64,000 nucleotides of DNA, from NCBI RefSeq assembly GCF_002161065.1, contig NZ_NFLV01000009.1, positions 1-64,000 of the forward strand, written 5' to 3'. The DNA is from Eubacterium sp. An11. GTDB lineage: Bacteria; Bacillota; Clostridia; Lachnospirales; Lachnospiraceae. Below the pieces are notes generated by a model, which saw only the letters and a list, made by a program, of their open reading frames with translations, made no database searches and was not told the DNA's origin. Made by a program: the position numbers and the translations under genes. Below, in pieces: positions 1 to 13,285 of the stretch. The first letter of the stretch is position 1; every line of letters begins with the position of its first letter.

Positions 1-475
1 ACAAGGCATTGATAAAAGTTCTCCTCCTCCACTTCGGCAGACTGGTACCTGGCTGTATTTCGTCAATATAAATCAGACGCCTGCGCTCACAGTCGTCGTC
101 AAACCATATCAATACCTCGCCTTCTCCAAATGCAGTCTGCGTGCATAGAGATTTACAAAGAATCCTGGCTACCCTGGCGAAACAACAGATTGTGGCAGTT
201 TTTGACTGTTAAACGGTCCCATCGATGATAACAAAAATACCTGATTCAAACCGACAGAAGCGCTGCCTGTGTGGCTTGCTCTGCAGGTTCATGCCAGACA
301 GACGCGACCGCCAATTTTGGTATCCGCTGATTCCTCTGTAGCCATAACCTGCTGTTTCGCCAGCGTAGCACAGGATTTTTGTAAAGGTGGAACAGAGGCT
401 TTTCAACAGGCAGATGACGTTTCGGACACATACGGCTTTCGACCGCGAGCTGTGAGGGAGGACTGATATAGTCAT
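1..475 (-). other. unassigned minus-strand reading frames, possibly a decayed gene
   Basis: On the minus strand an 88-codon open frame (475-209) ends at a TAA. The same frame then stays open for 69 more codons to the window edge, with plausible protein-like composition (for example EVLIWFDDDC and LIYIDEIQPG). I do not recognise either part. The single in-frame stop suggests a broken gene, or a chance open frame next to a real gene outside the window. Other frames here are also open, so coding status is uncertain. Bases 476-599 hold no gene that I can support. Confidence 0.25.
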
Positions 476-599
476 TTTACAATGATACCCCCGGTCAGTC
501 CGACTGAGGGCCGAGTCGGCGAATCCGTATGTGCCCTTACGTCATTATCTGTCTGAGCAGATAGCTGTTACCGCCTTTACAAATCCCAATTTGATAGTA

Positions 600-635
600 A
601 AACAAAACAGCCGCCTCCAAACTGGAAGCGGCTGA
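600..635 (-). terminator. intrinsic terminator after tuf
   Basis: Arms CAGCCGCCTCCA and TGGAAGCGGCTG (609-620 and 624-635) form a GC-rich stem with a 3-nt loop and one mismatch. On the minus strand they are followed by a T-rich tract (608-600). This lies about 70 bp downstream of the tuf stop codon and closes the ribosomal operon. Confidence 0.85.
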
Positions 636-704
636 ATCATTTAAAGTTTATTCTACTCTGCGAGTATTTTATTCGATTAGTTTAGGATAAGATACCTGCC
701 CGAA

Positions 705-1898
705 TTACTCGATGATAGAAGCAACACGGCCTGATCCAACAGTACGTCCACCTTCACGGATAGCGAATGTAAGACCCTGCTCCATAGCTACTGGGTGAAT
801 CAGCTCGATTGTCATTTCTACGTTGTCACCAGGCATGCACATTTCTGTTCCTTCTGGAAGAGTGATAACACCTGTAACGTCAGTTGTACGGAAGTAGAAC
901 TGAGGTCTGTAGTTGTTGAAGAAAGGAGTATGACGTCCACCCTCATCTTTTGTTAATACGTAAACCTGAGCGGTAAATTTGTGATGGCATGTAACACTGC
1001 CTGGCTGAGCCAGAACCTGTCCACGCTGAATCTCTGTTCTCTGAACACCACGAAGAAGAGCACCGATGTTGTCACCAGCCTGAGCTTCGTCAAGAAGTTT
1101 ACGGAACATCTCAACACCTGTTACGACAACTTTACGTGTCTCATCTGTGATACCAACGATTTCAACTTCATCGGATACGTGAAGTACACCACGCTCTACT
1201 CTACCAGTAGCAACTGTACCACGACCTGTGATGGAGAAGATATCCTCGATAGGCATCAGGAATGGCTTATCTGTATCACGCTGTGGATCTGGGATCCATT
1301 CGTCAACAGCATCCATAAGCTCAAGGATCTTGTCGCCCCATTCGCTGTTAGGATCTTCCAGAGCCATAAGAGCGGATCCCTGGATGATTGGAGTGTCATC
1401 TCCTGGGAAGTCGTACTCATTTAAGAGCTCACGGATTTCCATATCTACTAACTCTAATAACTCTTCGTCGTCTACCATGTCACATTTGTTCATGAATACA
1501 ACGATGTAAGGAACACCTACCTGACGGGACAGAAGGATATGTTCTTTTGTCTGAGCCATAACACCGTCTGTAGCAGCTACAACAAGGATAGCACCGTCCA
1601 TCTGAGCAGCACCTGTGATCATGTTCTTAACGTAGTCGGCATGACCTGGGCAGTCAACGTGTGCGTAATGTCTTTTCTTTGTCTCGTACTCTACGTGAGC
1701 TGTGGAGATTGTGATTCCACGTTCTCTCTCTTCCGGAGCTTTGTCGATGTTATCGAATGCTACGTACTCACCAAGACCTAATCTCTCATGAAGAGTCTTT
1801 GTGATAGCAGCTGTTAATGTTGTTTTACCATGGTCAACGTGTCCGATGGTACCAATATTACAATGTGGTTTAGTTCTTTCAAACTTAGCTTTAGCCAT
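705..1898 (-). CDS. tuf: elongation factor Tu
   Basis: This 397-residue translational GTPase delivers aminoacyl-tRNA to the ribosome in the cytoplasm. The N-terminus carries the P-loop GHVDHGKT, then DCPGHADYV and NKCD (the G1, G3 and G4 motifs), followed by the two beta-barrel domains expected for EF-Tu. The length is normal. The ATG is preceded by AAGGAGG at good spacing. It is the last gene of the rpsL-rpsG-fusA-tuf group, but it also has its own promoter in the 206-bp gap after fusA, which fits the high expression of EF-Tu. A terminator follows. Identification is certain. Confidence 0.98.
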   Translation of the reverse strand: MAKAKFERTKPHCNIGTIGHVDHGKTTLTAAITKTLHERLGLGEYVAFDNIDKAPEERERGITISTAHVEYETKKRHYAHVDCPGHADYVKNMITGAAQMDGAILVVAATDGVMAQTKEHILLSRQVGVPYIVVFMNKCDMVDDEELLELVDMEIRELLNEYDFPGDDTPIIQGSALMALEDPNSEWGDKILELMDAVDEWIPDPQRDTDKPFLMPIEDIFSITGRGTVATGRVERGVLHVSDEVEIVGITDETRKVVVTGVEMFRKLLDEAQAGDNIGALLRGVQRTEIQRGQVLAQPGSVTCHHKFTAQVYVLTKDEGGRHTPFFNNYRPQFYFRTTDVTGVITLPEGTEMCMPGDNVEMTIELIHPVAMEQGLTFAIREGGRTVGSGRVASIIE

Positions 1899-2025
1899 TT
1901 GAATTTCCTCCTTAAATATACGCCCCGACGGGCTGATTTAATATTACACATTCTGCCGCTCGGCCTGTCTGACCGAGCAGGCTCTGGTCATAGCCAAGCC
2001 GCGGCTCAATGCCGCACCTGCTATG

Positions 2026-2054
2026 ATTATATTTCATTTTAAGTTGATTTGCAA
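2026..2054 (-). promoter_or_regulatory. sigma-A promoter of tuf
   Basis: On the minus strand TTGCAA (2054-2049) is followed after 17 bp by TATAAT (2031-2026). The transcript would start near 2020 and carry a GC-rich, structured leader of roughly 120 nt before the tuf ribosome binding site. Confidence 0.7.
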
Positions 2055-2104
2055 GTAAAAATTACCTCTTATTTGTATAATCTACTTACATAATTCTTAC
2101 AAAA

Positions 2105-4222
2105 TTATTTGCCCCTTGCGTCCAGGATCTTCTCCTGTACGTTTTTCGGAACTTTTTCATAGTGATCGAAGAACATGGAGTAGTTACCACGGCCCTGTGT
2201 TCTGGAACGCAGGTCTGTGGAGTAACCGAACATCTCGGATAACGGAACATAACCGTGTACGATACGTCCGCCGCCCACATCTTCCATACCTTCGATACGT
2301 CCACGACGGGAGTTGATATCACCGATAACATCGCCCATGTATTCCTCAGGCATAGTTACGTCAACCTTCATGATAGGCTCCAGTAATACAGGATCTGCTT
2401 TCTTCATGGCATCCTTGAACGCCAGAGAACCTGCTACTTTGAAGGCCATCTCGGAAGAGTCGACTTCATGGTAGGATCCGTCGTAAACAGTAGCGTGTAC
2501 GCCGACTACAGGGAATCCGCCAAGGATACCTGCTTTGGCAGCTTCTTCGATACCAGCGCCGACAGCCGGAATGTATTCTTTCGGAATAGCACCGCCGACA
2601 ACCTCGGAATCAAATTTGAATGTCTCTTCACCGTTGACATCCATCGGCTCGAAACGTACTTTACAGTGACCGTACTGACCACGTCCACCGGACTGTTTTG
2701 CATACTTGGAATCTACATCCACAGCTTTTGTGAAGGACTCTTTGTAAGCAACCTGTGGAGCACCAACATTTGCTTCTACCTTAAATTCACGAAGCAGACG
2801 GTCTACGATGATCTCCAGATGGAGCTCACCCATACCGGCGATGATGGTCTGTCCTGTTTCTGTATTGGTATGAGCACGGAAGGTTGGGTCCTCTTCGGCA
2901 AGTTTTGCCAGAGCCTCGCCCATCTTGCCCTGTCCTGCTTTTGTCTTAGGCTCGATAGCCAGCTCGATAACCGGTTCCGGGAATTCCATGGACTCAAGGA
3001 TGACCGGATGCTGTTCGTCACAGATGGTATCACCGGTGGAAGTAATCTTAAATCCTACTGCCGCAGCGATATCTCCTGCGTAAACTTTATCAAGCTCTGT
3101 ACGTTTGTTGGCATGCATCTGAAGGATACGTCCAACACGCTCTTTTTTGCCTTTTGTGGCATTTAAAATGTAGGAACCGGAATTCATAGTACCGGAATAT
3201 ACACGGAAGAATGCCAGTTTACCTACGAACGGGTCTGTCATGATCTTGAATGCCAGAGCTGCGAACGGAGCATCGTCAGAAGATTTTACGGATACTTCGT
3301 TGCCGTCCAGGTCAACACCTTTGATGTCTTCTACATCGGTAGGTGCCGGTAAATATTCGATGACTGCGTCCAGAAGTTTCTGAACACCTTTGTTTCTGTA
3401 TGCTGTACCGCAGCATACCGGAACCATGGTACAATCACAGGTTCCTTTACGAAGAACAGCTTTCAGCTCTTCTACGGAAGGTTCTTCCCCTTCAAGGTAA
3501 GCCATCATCAGATCATCGTCTGCTTCGCAGATCTTTTCTACCATATCTGTATGGTAAAGTTCTGCGTCTTCTTTCATATCTTCCGGAATATCTACGATAT
3601 CGATATCCTCGCCTTTCTCATCATTGTAGATGTAGGCTTTCATTTCCATCAGGTCGATGATTCCCTTGAAGTCATCTTCTTTACCGATTGGAAGCTGAAT
3701 CGGGATCGCATTTTTTCCTAATCTTGTCTTAATCTGCTCTACTGCACCGTAGAAATCCGCACCCATGATATCCATCTTGTTGATGAATGCCATACGAGGT
3801 ACGTTGTATGTGTCTGCCTGACGCCATACATTTTCGGACTGTGGCTCAACACCGCCCTTGGCACAGAATACACCAATTGCACTGTCCAGTACACGAAGAG
3901 AACGCTCTACCTCAACGGTAAAGTCCACGTGTCCCGGAGTATCGATAATATTGATACGATGCTCTAATGCACCTGGTTTTGGTTTGCAGTTTTCCTGTAA
4001 AGTCCAGTGACATGTCGTGGCAGCGGAAGTGATCGTAATACCTCTTTCCTGCTCCTGCTCCATCCAGTCCATGGTAGCAGTACCTTCATGAGTGTCACCA
4101 ATCTTGTAATTTACACCAGTGTAATAAAGGATACGCTCTGTTAATGTGGTCTTACCAGCATCAATATGAGCCATGATACCAATATTTCTGGTTCTCTCAA
4201 GTGGATATTCTCTTCCAGCCAA
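2105..4222 (-). CDS. fusA: elongation factor G
   Basis: This 705-residue GTPase drives ribosomal translocation and, with RRF, ribosome recycling. The N-terminal G domain shows [17 protein letters not shown] and NKMD. The remaining EF-G domains follow at normal length, ending in the domain IV/V region ([14 protein letters not shown]). It lies 15 bp downstream of rpsG in the same orientation, so the two are almost certainly co-transcribed. Nothing is unusual in the sequence. Confidence 0.98.
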   Translation of the reverse strand: MAGREYPLERTRNIGIMAHIDAGKTTLTERILYYTGVNYKIGDTHEGTATMDWMEQEQERGITITSAATTCHWTLQENCKPKPGALEHRINIIDTPGHVDFTVEVERSLRVLDSAIGVFCAKGGVEPQSENVWRQADTYNVPRMAFINKMDIMGADFYGAVEQIKTRLGKNAIPIQLPIGKEDDFKGIIDLMEMKAYIYNDEKGEDIDIVDIPEDMKEDAELYHTDMVEKICEADDDLMMAYLEGEEPSVEELKAVLRKGTCDCTMVPVCCGTAYRNKGVQKLLDAVIEYLPAPTDVEDIKGVDLDGNEVSVKSSDDAPFAALAFKIMTDPFVGKLAFFRVYSGTMNSGSYILNATKGKKERVGRILQMHANKRTELDKVYAGDIAAAVGFKITSTGDTICDEQHPVILESMEFPEPVIELAIEPKTKAGQGKMGEALAKLAEEDPTFRAHTNTETGQTIIAGMGELHLEIIVDRLLREFKVEANVGAPQVAYKESFTKAVDVDSKYAKQSGGRGQYGHCKVRFEPMDVNGEETFKFDSEVVGGAIPKEYIPAVGAGIEEAAKAGILGGFPVVGVHATVYDGSYHEVDSSEMAFKVAGSLAFKDAMKKADPVLLEPIMKVDVTMPEEYMGDVIGDINSRRGRIEGMEDVGGGRIVHGYVPLSEMFGYSTDLRSRTQGRGNYSMFFDHYEKVPKNVQEKILDARGK

Positions 4223-4237
4223 GTCTCTTTCCTCCTA

Positions 4238-4708
4238 TTAGAATCTGTAATGTGCGAAAGCTTTGTTAGCTTCTGCCATCTTATGCATATCTTCTTTCTT
4301 CTTTACAGATGCGCCTGTGTTGTTAGCTGCATCCATAATCTCTTTTGCCAGTCTTTCTTCCATGGTTCTCTCGCCTCTCTTACGGGAGTAAAGAGTGATC
4401 CAGCGAAGAGCCAGTGTCTGACGTCTGTCTGGTCTTACATCGATAGGTACCTGATAAGTAGCACCACCGATACGTCTGGATTTTACTTCCAGAGCCGGCA
4501 TAATGTTGTTCATGGCATCATTGAACACTTCAAGAGCATCCTTGCCTGTCTCCTGTGCTACGCGCTCAAATGCACCGTAAACGATTCTCTGAGCAACGCC
4601 TTTCTTACCATCTAACATAATGTTATTGATAAGCTTTGTAACCACTTTGTTATTATAAATAGGATCTGGTAATACATCCCTTTTTGCAATATGTCCTTTA
4701 CGTGGCAC
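4238..4708 (-). CDS. rpsG: 30S ribosomal protein S7
   Basis: This is the S7 protein of the small-subunit head, 156 residues, starting [11 protein letters not shown] and containing the conserved [13 protein letters not shown] region. The chosen start is a GTG at 4708 with AAGGAGG upstream; an in-frame ATG further upstream would add an unusual N-terminal extension and has no comparable ribosome binding site. The gene lies between rpsL (222-bp gap without visible features) and fusA, the classical str operon order. Confidence 0.96.
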   Translation of the reverse strand: MPRKGHIAKRDVLPDPIYNNKVVTKLINNIMLDGKKGVAQRIVYGAFERVAQETGKDALEVFNDAMNNIMPALEVKSRRIGGATYQVPIDVRPDRRQTLALRWITLYSRKRGERTMEERLAKEIMDAANNTGASVKKKEDMHKMAEANKAFAHYRF

Positions 4709-4930
4709 GGTTCTTCCCTCCTTAATTAAATCTTTCTGATTTGCATCAGATATTAAATCATCGGTACTCACGGAGAAATCTTTCTCCAATGTTCATGCTC
4801 GGACTGCGATCTATATTTACCTGCAACCAACAGAGAAAATATTGCTATTCCGGCATTGATTCTATCTGTCTTACCATAACCGGCAGTCAGCAGTGCTTTT
4901 CACGCACTGACGGACAACGTCTGATAAGTC

Positions 4931-5344
<414 letters not shown>

Positions 5345-5477
5345 TCTGAATTTCACCTCCATACATATTTTCTAATGTGGTTGCCTGATAGTTTCTTCTT
5401 GGCATATTGCCTCATGGACAAATCATTTTGATTATATCCATATGCGGACATAGTTATACATCCGCAGACAATTCTAG

Positions 5478-5506
5478 ATTATATCTTCATTCCCATTCTT
5501 TGTCAA
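5478..5506 (-). promoter_or_regulatory. consensus sigma-A promoter of rpsL
   Basis: On the minus strand TTGACA (5506-5501) and TATAAT (5483-5478) are separated by 17 bp. Both hexamers match the consensus fully. It lies between the rpoC terminator and rpsL. Confidence 0.9.
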
Positions 5507-5525
5507 GGCTTTTCTCGCACAGAAA

Positions 5526-5557
5526 AGACAGAAAGACCGCAGATTTTCACTGCGGTC
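5526..5557 (-). terminator. intrinsic terminator after rpoC
   Basis: Arms GACCGCAG (5535-5542) and CTGCGGTC (5550-5557) form a perfect 8-bp stem followed on the minus strand by a T-rich stretch. It separates the rpoBC unit from the rpsL unit. Confidence 0.85.
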
Positions 5558-5584
5558 TCTGTATCATATCTCATTGGACATCTG

Positions 5585-8500
5585 TTATTCTTCCGGTTTC
5601 TCCTCATCCAGAGACAGAACGGCTTCTTCTGCCATATTGTCCTTCATCTCATCTTCCAGAGAAGTGTATCCCTCTTCGTAATCGAATTCGTCCGGTTCCT
5701 CTTCCGCAATCTGCTGGGAAGCGCTGGAACTCAGATGAAGATTACGATATTTCTTAAGACCGGTACCGGCCGGAATCAGTTTTCCTAACAGTACATTTTC
5801 TTTCAATCCGATCAGCGGGTCAATCTTTCCTTTGATGGCCGCGTCAGTCAGAACCTTGGTGGTCTCCTGGAAGGATGCGGCTGACAGGAAGGAGTTGGTT
5901 GCCAGGGAAGCCTTTGTGATACCAAGAAGCGTCTGCTCGGCAGTTGCCGGCTCTTTGCCCTCAGCCACAAGTTCTTTGTTGGTCTTCTCCAGTTCCAGGA
6001 TATCTACCAGAGAACCTGGCAGGTACTGGCTGTCTCCCACCTCATCAATACGGACTTTCTTAAGCATCTGACGGACAATGATCTCAATGTGTTTGTCGTT
6101 GATATCAACACCCTGCAGACGGTATACTCTCTGTACCTCGCGCATCATGTAATCCTGCACGGCACGGACACCTTTAATTCTCAGGATATCATGCGGATTG
6201 ACAGAACCTTCTGTCAGTTCATCACCGGCTTCCAGATACGTTCCGTCCAGGACTTTGATTCTTGCTCCGTACGGAATGGCATAAGTTTTGGATTCGCCTG
6301 TGTCATTGTTTGTCACGATGATCTCACGTTTTTCCTTGCTTTCTTTTACTTCTGCGTATCCGCCGATTTCAGTGATAATAGCAAGACCCTTCGGCTTACG
6401 TGCCTCAAAAAGCTCCTCCACACGAGGAAGACCCTGTGTGATATCATCACCGGCTACGCCGCCGGCATGGAACGTACGCATGGTAAGCTGTGTACCAGGC
6501 TCACCGATGGACTGTGCGGCGATAATACCGACTGCCTCACCTACCTGAACAGCCTGACCGGTTGCCAGGTTGGCGCCGTAACATTTGGAGCAGGCGCCTG
6601 TGTGAGACTTACAGGTAAGCATCGTTCTGATTTTTACCTTGGTATAGCCTGCCTTTACGACTTCTGCAGCACGTTTTGCTGTGATCATGCAGTTGGCAGC
6701 CACGATCATATTGCCATCTGCGTCTTTATAATCTTCTGCAGCATACCGTCCGGTGATTCGCTCTTCCAGCGTCTCGATCGTCTCTTTTCCATCCATGATG
6801 GATTCCACATACATACCCGGAATCTCATCGGAGCCTTCACAGCAGTCCTGCTCGCGGATAATGAGCTCCTGAGATACATCGACCATTCGACGGGTCAGGT
6901 AACCGGAGTCGGCAGTTCGAAGGGCTGTATCGGACAGACCTTTACGGGCTCCGTGGGCGGAGATGAAGTACTCCAGTACGTCCAGACCTTCACGGAAGTT
7001 GGACTTGATCGGCAATTCGATGGTACGACCGGATGTATCGGCCATCAGACCACGCATACCGGCCAGCTGTTTGATCTGCTGGTTGGAACCACGGGCTCCG
7101 GAGTCAGCCATCATGTAGATGTTGTTGTATTTATCCAGACCGTTGATCAGCTTATCCGTCAGCTCCTCATCGGCCGCAAACCATGTCTGTACAACAGCTT
7201 TGTAACGCTCTTCCTCTGTCATGAAACCACGGCGGTACTGTTTGGTAATGTACTCAACCTGTTTCTGAGCATCCGCAAGGATCTGCGGTTTTTCTTTCGG
7301 CACAGTCATATCGGAAATAGATACGCTCAGAGCGCCGATGGTGGAATATTTATATCCTAACGCCTTGATGTCGTCCAGCACCTCGGCAGTCTTTGTGGTG
7401 CCATGAACGCTGATACAACGGTCAAGGATCTGTTTTAACTGTTTCTTTCCACACTGGAAATCAATCTCCAGCTTGAGGAAATTCTCCGGATCGGAACGAT
7501 CTACAAATCCCAGATCCTGCATGATGACTTCATTGAACAGGATCCGTCCCATGGTACAGTCGATAATACGGCTTCCCATGGTGCCGTCCGGTCTCTTTCC
7601 CCTTCTCTTTACTTTAATCTTGGAGTGAAGGGTGATCACTCCGTTTTCGTAAGCAAGAAATGCTTCGTTCTCTGATTTGAAGCATTTGCCTTCTCCCTTT
7701 TCTCCGTCCTTTTCCATGGTCAGATAGTATACACCGAGGACCATATCCTGAGAAGGAACGGCTACCGGAGCACCATCGGACGGTTTCAGAAGGTTGTTCG
7801 GAGACAGCAGAAGGAAACGGCACTCTGCCTGCGCTTCCACGGAAAGCGGCAGATGGACCGCCATCTGGTCACCGTCAAAGTCGGCGTTGAAGGCAGTACA
7901 AACCAGTGGATGAAGCTTGATGGCCTTACCTTCTACCAGGATAGGCTCAAAAGCCTGAATACCAAGACGATGCAGTGTAGGAGCACGGTTTAACATAACC
8001 GGATGCTCTTTGATGACATCTTCCAGCACATCCCACACGGCCGGCTGCAGTTTCTCTACCATCTTCTTGGCAGACTTGATATTATGGGCAAGTCCGTTGC
8101 TGACCAGTTCTTTCATAACGAACGGTTTGAACAGCTCGATGGCCATCTCTTTTGGCAGACCGCACTGATAAATCTTCAGCTCCGGTCCAACGACGATAAC
8201 GGAACGTCCTGAATAGTCCACACGTTTTCCCAGCAGGTTCTGACGGAAACGTCCCTGCTTACCTTTCAGCATATCAGAAAGGGACTTCAGTGCACGATTT
8301 CCAGGGCCGGTAACTGCTCTTCCTCTTCGTCCGTTGTCGATCAGGGCATCCACGGCCTCCTGAAGCATACGTTTTTCGTTGCGGATGATGATATCAGGCG
8401 CACCCAGCTCCAGAAGACGTTTCAGTCTGTTGTTACGGTTGATAATCCTTCTATATAAATCGTTCAAATCGGAAGTGGCAAAACGTCCGCCGTCCAGCTG

Positions 8501-9268
8501 AACCATCGGGCGGATATCCGGAGGAATGACCGGAACTGCATCCAGGATCATCCATTCCGGACGGTTGCCGGAGAGGCGGAACGCCTCCACAACTTCCAGA
8601 CGTTTGATATTTCTTGCTTTTTTCTGGCCGCTGGCATTCTTCAGGCTCTTCTTGAGCTCTGCGGACTCAGCCTCCAGATCAATCTCCATGAGAAGCTCTT
8701 TGATGGACTCTGCTCCCATACCCACACGGAAGCTTCCAAGGCCATCTTCCTCTGTACGGTACTCTTCGCAGATACGACGGTATTCCGCATCGGACAGCAC
8801 ATCTTTCTTGTTAAGATTGGTATTGCCCGGGTCCAGGACAACATAGGAAGCAAAGTACAATACCTTTTCCAGAGCTTTCGGAGACATATCAAGAATCAGT
8901 CCCATCCGGCTCGGAATTCCCTTGAAGTACCAGATATGGGATACCGGCGCCGCCAGTTCAATGTGTCCCATACGCTCTCTGCGGACGCTGGATTTGGTAA
9001 CTTCCACACCACATTTGTCGCAGACAACGCCTTTATAACGAATTTTCTTATATTTACCACAGTGACATTCCCAGTCCTTGCTCGGTCCGAAAATTCTCTC
9101 ACAGAACAGACCGTCCTTCTCCGGTTTCAGAGTACGGTAATTGATGGTTTCCGGTTTCTTTACTTCACCTCTGGACCATTTACGAATCATTTCCGGAGAT
9201 GCAAGTCCGATTTTGATGGCATCAAAATTGATTGGCTGTTCTGCTGGTTGATTATTCATATCAGACAT
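5585..9268 (-). CDS. rpoC: DNA-directed RNA polymerase subunit beta'
   Basis: This 1227-residue beta' subunit carries the catalytic Mg-binding motif NADFDGDQM, the N-terminal zinc-binding cysteines ([19 protein letters not shown]) and the second zinc site near [11 protein letters not shown]. The length is normal for Clostridia without large insertions. The C-terminus is acidic. It starts 22 bp after rpoB and is co-transcribed with it. Identification is certain. Confidence 0.98.
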   Translation of the reverse strand: MSDMNNQPAEQPINFDAIKIGLASPEMIRKWSRGEVKKPETINYRTLKPEKDGLFCERIFGPSKDWECHCGKYKKIRYKGVVCDKCGVEVTKSSVRRERMGHIELAAPVSHIWYFKGIPSRMGLILDMSPKALEKVLYFASYVVLDPGNTNLNKKDVLSDAEYRRICEEYRTEEDGLGSFRVGMGAESIKELLMEIDLEAESAELKKSLKNASGQKKARNIKRLEVVEAFRLSGNRPEWMILDAVPVIPPDIRPMVQLDGGRFATSDLNDLYRRIINRNNRLKRLLELGAPDIIIRNEKRMLQEAVDALIDNGRRGRAVTGPGNRALKSLSDMLKGKQGRFRQNLLGKRVDYSGRSVIVVGPELKIYQCGLPKEMAIELFKPFVMKELVSNGLAHNIKSAKKMVEKLQPAVWDVLEDVIKEHPVMLNRAPTLHRLGIQAFEPILVEGKAIKLHPLVCTAFNADFDGDQMAVHLPLSVEAQAECRFLLLSPNNLLKPSDGAPVAVPSQDMVLGVYYLTMEKDGEKGEGKCFKSENEAFLAYENGVITLHSKIKVKRRGKRPDGTMGSRIIDCTMGRILFNEVIMQDLGFVDRSDPENFLKLEIDFQCGKKQLKQILDRCISVHGTTKTAEVLDDIKALGYKYSTIGALSVSISDMTVPKEKPQILADAQKQVEYITKQYRRGFMTEEERYKAVVQTWFAADEELTDKLINGLDKYNNIYMMADSGARGSNQQIKQLAGMRGLMADTSGRTIELPIKSNFREGLDVLEYFISAHGARKGLSDTALRTADSGYLTRRMVDVSQELIIREQDCCEGSDEIPGMYVESIMDGKETIETLEERITGRYAAEDYKDADGNMIVAANCMITAKRAAEVVKAGYTKVKIRTMLTCKSHTGACSKCYGANLATGQAVQVGEAVGIIAAQSIGEPGTQLTMRTFHAGGVAGDDITQGLPRVEELFEARKPKGLAIITEIGGYAEVKESKEKREIIVTNNDTGESKTYAIPYGARIKVLDGTYLEAGDELTEGSVNPHDILRIKGVRAVQDYMMREVQRVYRLQGVDINDKHIEIIVRQMLKKVRIDEVGDSQYLPGSLVDILELEKTNKELVAEGKEPATAEQTLLGITKASLATNSFLSAASFQETTKVLTDAAIKGKIDPLIGLKENVLLGKLIPAGTGLKKYRNLHLSSSASQQIAEEEPDEFDYEEGYTSLEDEMKDNMAEEAVLSLDEEKPEE

Positions 9269-9290
9269 AGGTTACTCCTTCCATATTATC

Positions 9291-12200
9291 CTAGGATTCA
9301 GAATCATCTGAATTCATCGTCGATGTTGCAAAGAACTCCTGAGGCGCTGACTCGCCAGCCTCCTCTTCCAGTGTACTTTCTTTATATCCGTAAGACTCCA
9401 GGTCTTCTTCTCCTTTATACTGATTGTCGTTCGGGCCGCTCTCGATCATCGGAGTCAGAGCGTCATTGACATGATCTGTGCTCTCCTGGATCTCGACCTC
9501 TGTCATATCCTCTTTCAGGACACGGACATCCAGCGCCAGAGACTGGAATTCCTTAAGCAGTACCTTGAAGGACTCCGGAATACCTGGCTCAGGAATATTT
9601 TCACCCTTGATGATCGCTTCGTATGTCTTCACACGACCCACCACATCATCGGACTTCACAGTCAGAATCTCCTGCAGGGTGTAAGATGCGCCGTAAGCCT
9701 CCAGGGCCCAAACCTCCATCTCACCGAAACGCTGGCCGCCGAACTGAGCTTTACCACCCAGAGGCTGCTGGGTTACCAGGGAGTATGGACCGGTGGAACG
9801 GGCATGGATCTTATCATCAACCAGATGGTGGAGCTTCAGGTAATGCATGAAACCGATGGCTACCGGAGAATCAAACTCTTCACCGGTACGTCCGTCACGG
9901 AGACGAACCTTTCCGGTACGGTCAATCGGAACACCCTTCCACTCTTCTCTGTGATCACGATTGTCATACAGGTACTGCATGATATCGTCGTTGACCTTAT
10001 CGCCCCAGATCTCGGAGAACTCTTCCCAGGTCTTATTGGCGTAATCGTTGGCCATCTCCAGGGTATCCATGATATCGTGCTCGTTGGCACCGTTAAAGAC
10101 CGGTGTTGCCACATTGAAGCCCAGCACTTTGGATGCGAGACTCAAGTGCAGCTCCAGCACCTGTCCGATATTCATACGGGAAGGCACGCCCAGCGGATTC
10201 AGCACGATATCCAGCGGACGTCCGTTCGGCAGGAACGGCATATCTTCCACAGGAAGGATACGGGAAACCACACCCTTGTTACCGTGACGGCCGGCCATCT
10301 TATCTCCCACGGAGATCTTACGTTTCTGAGCAATATATACACGAACAGATTTATTTACGGTCGGAGCAAGCTCGTCGCCGTTTTCTCTGGTAAATACTTT
10401 GGTATCCATAACGACACCGTAAGCGCCGTGAGGCACACGAAGAGATGTATCACGAACTTCTCTTGCCTTCTCACCGAAGATGGCACGGAGCAGTCTCTCC
10501 TCTGCGGTAAGCTCTGTCTCTCCCTTAGGAGTTACCTTACCTACAAGGATATCTCCGGCGTGAACTTCAGCGCCGATACGGATGATTCCGTTCTCATCCA
10601 GATCCTTTAATACATCTTCGCTTAAGCCCGCCAGGTCTCTTGTGATCTCTTCCTGACCAAGCTTTGTATCTCTGGCTTCCGCCTCATATTCTTCAATATG
10701 AACGGAAGTATATACGTCCTTCTGCACCAGTCTCTCACTGAGCAGTACGGCATCCTCGTAATTGTAACCTTCCCAGGTCATGAAACCGATGAGAGGGTTC
10801 TTTCCGAGAGCCATCTCGCCGCCGCAGGTAGATGCACCATCTGCCAGCACATCGCCCACTTCCACGCGGTCTCCCTTGTTGACGATCGGACGCTGGTTCA
10901 TACAGTTACCCTGATTGCTCCGGGAGAACTTGATGACATGATAGGTATCACGGATACCGTCGTCACGTTTTACCACGATCTCCTTGCTGGTGGAGTACTC
11001 TACCACACCGGCATGATGAGCCAGGATACATACTCCTGAGTCTCTGGCCGCCTTAGCTTCCATACCGGTTCCCACAACAGGCACCTCTGTCTTTAACAGC
11101 GGCACAGCCTGACGCTGCATGTTGGACCCCATCAGGGCACGGTTGGAGTCGTCGTTCTCCAGGAAAGGAATCATGGAAGTTGCCACGGAGAACACCATCT
11201 TCGGGGATACGTCCATGAGGTCTATTCTGGATTTCGGGAACTCGGATGTCTCTTCTCTGTAACGTCCGGATACGTTGGTATGGATGAAATGGCCTTCTTC
11301 ATCCAGAGGTTCGTTGGCCTGCGCCACTGTGTAGTTATCTTCTTCGTCGGCAGTCAGGTAAACAACCTCATCGGTTACCACCGGATTCTTCGGATCTGTT
11401 TTATCGACTTTACGATACGGAGCCTCGATGAATCCATATTCGTTGATTCTCGCGTAAGTGGCAAGAGAGTTGATCAGACCGATGTTCGGGCCCTCAGGAG
11501 TCTCGATCGGACACATTCTTCCGTAGTGAGAGTAATGTACGTCACGAACCTCGAAACCGGCACGGTCTCTGGACAGACCGCCAGGTCCCAATGCGGAAAG
11601 ACGTCTCTTGTGGGTAAGCTCGGACAGCGGGTTATGCTGATCCATAAACTGGGACAGCTGAGAACTTCCGAAGAACTCTTTGACTGCCGCCGTCACCGGC
11701 TTGATATTGATCAGGGTCTGCGGAGAAATAGACTCCATGTCCTGAGTGGTCATACGCTCGCGGACCACTCTCTCCATACGGGACAGACCGATCCGGTACT
11801 GATTCTGCAGCAGTTCACCGACTGCACGGATACGACGGTTGCCCAAATGGTCAATATCGTCGTCATTGCCGATGCCGTATTCCAGATGGATATTATAGTT
11901 GATGGAAGCCAGAATATCTTCCTTCGTAATATGCTTCGGAATCAGCTCGCTGATACTCTTGCGGATCGCCGTCTTGATCTCTTCTATATCGTCATAATCT
12001 TCCAGAATTTTTTCAAGGGATGGGTAATAAACTAACTCTGTCACACCAACTTCTTTCGGATCCACATCTACAAAACTGCGGATATCCACCATCATGTTGG
12101 AAAGGACCTTCACTTCCCGTTCTTCTGTTTCCAGATACACGAACGGAACAGCAGCATTCTGAATCTCATCAGCCTGCTCTTTTGTGACCTTAGTACCGGC

Positions 12201-13133
12201 CTCAAATAAAATCTCGCCGGTGGAAGGATCCACAACATCCTGGGACAGAACATGCCCTGCGATACGATTGCGGAACATCAGCTTTTTATTAAATTTATAG
12301 CGGCCGACCTTTGCCAGATCATACCGTCTTGCATCAAAGAACATGCTGTTGATCAGACTCTCGGCGCTCTCCACGGACAGAGGTTCACCCGGACGGATCT
12401 TCTCATAAAGCTTCTTGAGACCTTCCTGATAATTGGTAGCCGTATCTTTCTCAAGCGTCTTCAGGATCTTAGGCTCTTCTCCGAAGAGCTCCTTGATCTC
12501 GGCATTGGTTCCAATGCCCAGCGCACGGATTAAAACAGTGATCGGCACCTTTCTGGTACGGTCCACACGAACATAAAATACGTCGTTGGAATCGGTCTCG
12601 TACTCAAGCCATGCACCACGGTTTGGAATGACCGTACAGGAGAAAAGCTTCTTACCGGTCTTGTCATGGCTGATAGAGTAGTAGATACCAGGGGAACGGA
12701 CGAGCTGGCTGACGATAACACGTTCCGCGCCGTTAATCACGAAAGTTCCTGTCTCCGTCATCAGAGGCAGGTCACCCATAAAAATGTCATGCTGTTTAAA
12801 ATCGTCCGTCTCCTTATTGTGAAGTCGTACCTTCACCTTCAAAGGAGCTGCATAGGTGGTATCCCGTTCTTTACATTCTTCTATTGAATACTTTCTGTCT
12901 TCTCTGCAAAGCTGAAAATCAACAAATTCCAGACTGAGCTGTCCGCTGTAATCGGTAATCGGAGAGATGTCATCGAATACTTCTCTCAGTCCGTCTGTCA
13001 GAAACCACTGATAGGAATCCTTCTGCACCTCAATGAGATTCGGCATATCGAGTACATCTTTTTGTCTTGCATAGCTCATTCTGATATTTTTGCTTCCCGG
13101 AATTCGCATAGGTCGCAGTCTGTTCTTTTCCAT
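9291..13133 (-). CDS. rpoB: DNA-directed RNA polymerase subunit beta
   Basis: The 1280-residue beta subunit forms the other half of the polymerase active-site cleft. The rifampicin-binding region is visible ([29 protein letters not shown] is the characteristic block, here summarised in parts: [18 protein letters not shown]), with wild-type-looking residues. The ATG at 13133 is preceded by a short leader and a strong promoter. In most Firmicutes rplL lies directly upstream. Here a 44-kb conjugative element separates rplL from rpoB, and its junction lies just upstream of the rpoB promoter, which remains intact. Confidence 0.98.
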   Translation of the reverse strand: MEKNRLRPMRIPGSKNIRMSYARQKDVLDMPNLIEVQKDSYQWFLTDGLREVFDDISPITDYSGQLSLEFVDFQLCREDRKYSIEECKERDTTYAAPLKVKVRLHNKETDDFKQHDIFMGDLPLMTETGTFVINGAERVIVSQLVRSPGIYYSISHDKTGKKLFSCTVIPNRGAWLEYETDSNDVFYVRVDRTRKVPITVLIRALGIGTNAEIKELFGEEPKILKTLEKDTATNYQEGLKKLYEKIRPGEPLSVESAESLINSMFFDARRYDLAKVGRYKFNKKLMFRNRIAGHVLSQDVVDPSTGEILFEAGTKVTKEQADEIQNAAVPFVYLETEEREVKVLSNMMVDIRSFVDVDPKEVGVTELVYYPSLEKILEDYDDIEEIKTAIRKSISELIPKHITKEDILASINYNIHLEYGIGNDDDIDHLGNRRIRAVGELLQNQYRIGLSRMERVVRERMTTQDMESISPQTLINIKPVTAAVKEFFGSSQLSQFMDQHNPLSELTHKRRLSALGPGGLSRDRAGFEVRDVHYSHYGRMCPIETPEGPNIGLINSLATYARINEYGFIEAPYRKVDKTDPKNPVVTDEVVYLTADEEDNYTVAQANEPLDEEGHFIHTNVSGRYREETSEFPKSRIDLMDVSPKMVFSVATSMIPFLENDDSNRALMGSNMQRQAVPLLKTEVPVVGTGMEAKAARDSGVCILAHHAGVVEYSTSKEIVVKRDDGIRDTYHVIKFSRSNQGNCMNQRPIVNKGDRVEVGDVLADGASTCGGEMALGKNPLIGFMTWEGYNYEDAVLLSERLVQKDVYTSVHIEEYEAEARDTKLGQEEITRDLAGLSEDVLKDLDENGIIRIGAEVHAGDILVGKVTPKGETELTAEERLLRAIFGEKAREVRDTSLRVPHGAYGVVMDTKVFTRENGDELAPTVNKSVRVYIAQKRKISVGDKMAGRHGNKGVVSRILPVEDMPFLPNGRPLDIVLNPLGVPSRMNIGQVLELHLSLASKVLGFNVATPVFNGANEHDIMDTLEMANDYANKTWEEFSEIWGDKVNDDIMQYLYDNRDHREEWKGVPIDRTGKVRLRDGRTGEEFDSPVAIGFMHYLKLHHLVDDKIHARSTGPYSLVTQQPLGGKAQFGGQRFGEMEVWALEAYGASYTLQEILTVKSDDVVGRVKTYEAIIKGENIPEPGIPESFKVLLKEFQSLALDVRVLKEDMTEVEIQESTDHVNDALTPMIESGPNDNQYKGEEDLESYGYKESTLEEEAGESAPQEFFATSTMNSDDSES

Positions 13134-13228
13134 TGATGTTTCACCCCTTGAACAATCTTGCTGATAAACTTCTGGTTACTTCATTTCTTTTCATGTAGGC
13201 ACACAAGCCCATTGTGAATCAGTTTAAT

Positions 13229-13257
13229 ATGATATCATATTAAAAATATCATGTCAA
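13229..13257 (-). promoter_or_regulatory. rpoB sigma-A promoter, adjacent to the element junction
   Basis: On the minus strand TTGACA (13257-13252), a 17-bp spacer and TATCAT (13234-13229) form a strong promoter reading into rpoB through a leader of about 90 nt. The 17-bp repeat that marks the left element boundary begins only 11 bp upstream of the -35 box. The insertion therefore leaves the core promoter whole but replaces nearly everything upstream of it. Confidence 0.85.
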
Positions 13258-13268
13258 CTATTTTTTTC

Positions 13269-13285
13269 CTGTTTTATATAGATGT
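13269..13285. repeat. left boundary direct repeat of the element (att or target duplication)
   Basis: CTGTTTTATATAGATGT occurs here and, identically and in the same orientation, at 57467-57483. The bases on either side differ between the two copies. The outer flanks fit a single ancestral rplL-rpoB intergenic region: the rplL terminator on one side and the rpoB promoter on the other. Confidence 0.75.

Noticed and set aside
6089-7360. A 423-codon plus-strand frame opposite rpoC
   Set aside because: It is a shadow of rpoC on the other strand with no ribosome binding site and atypical composition.
9471-10610. A 379-codon plus-strand frame opposite rpoB
   Set aside because: Antisense shadow of a certain gene; no start signal or homology expected.
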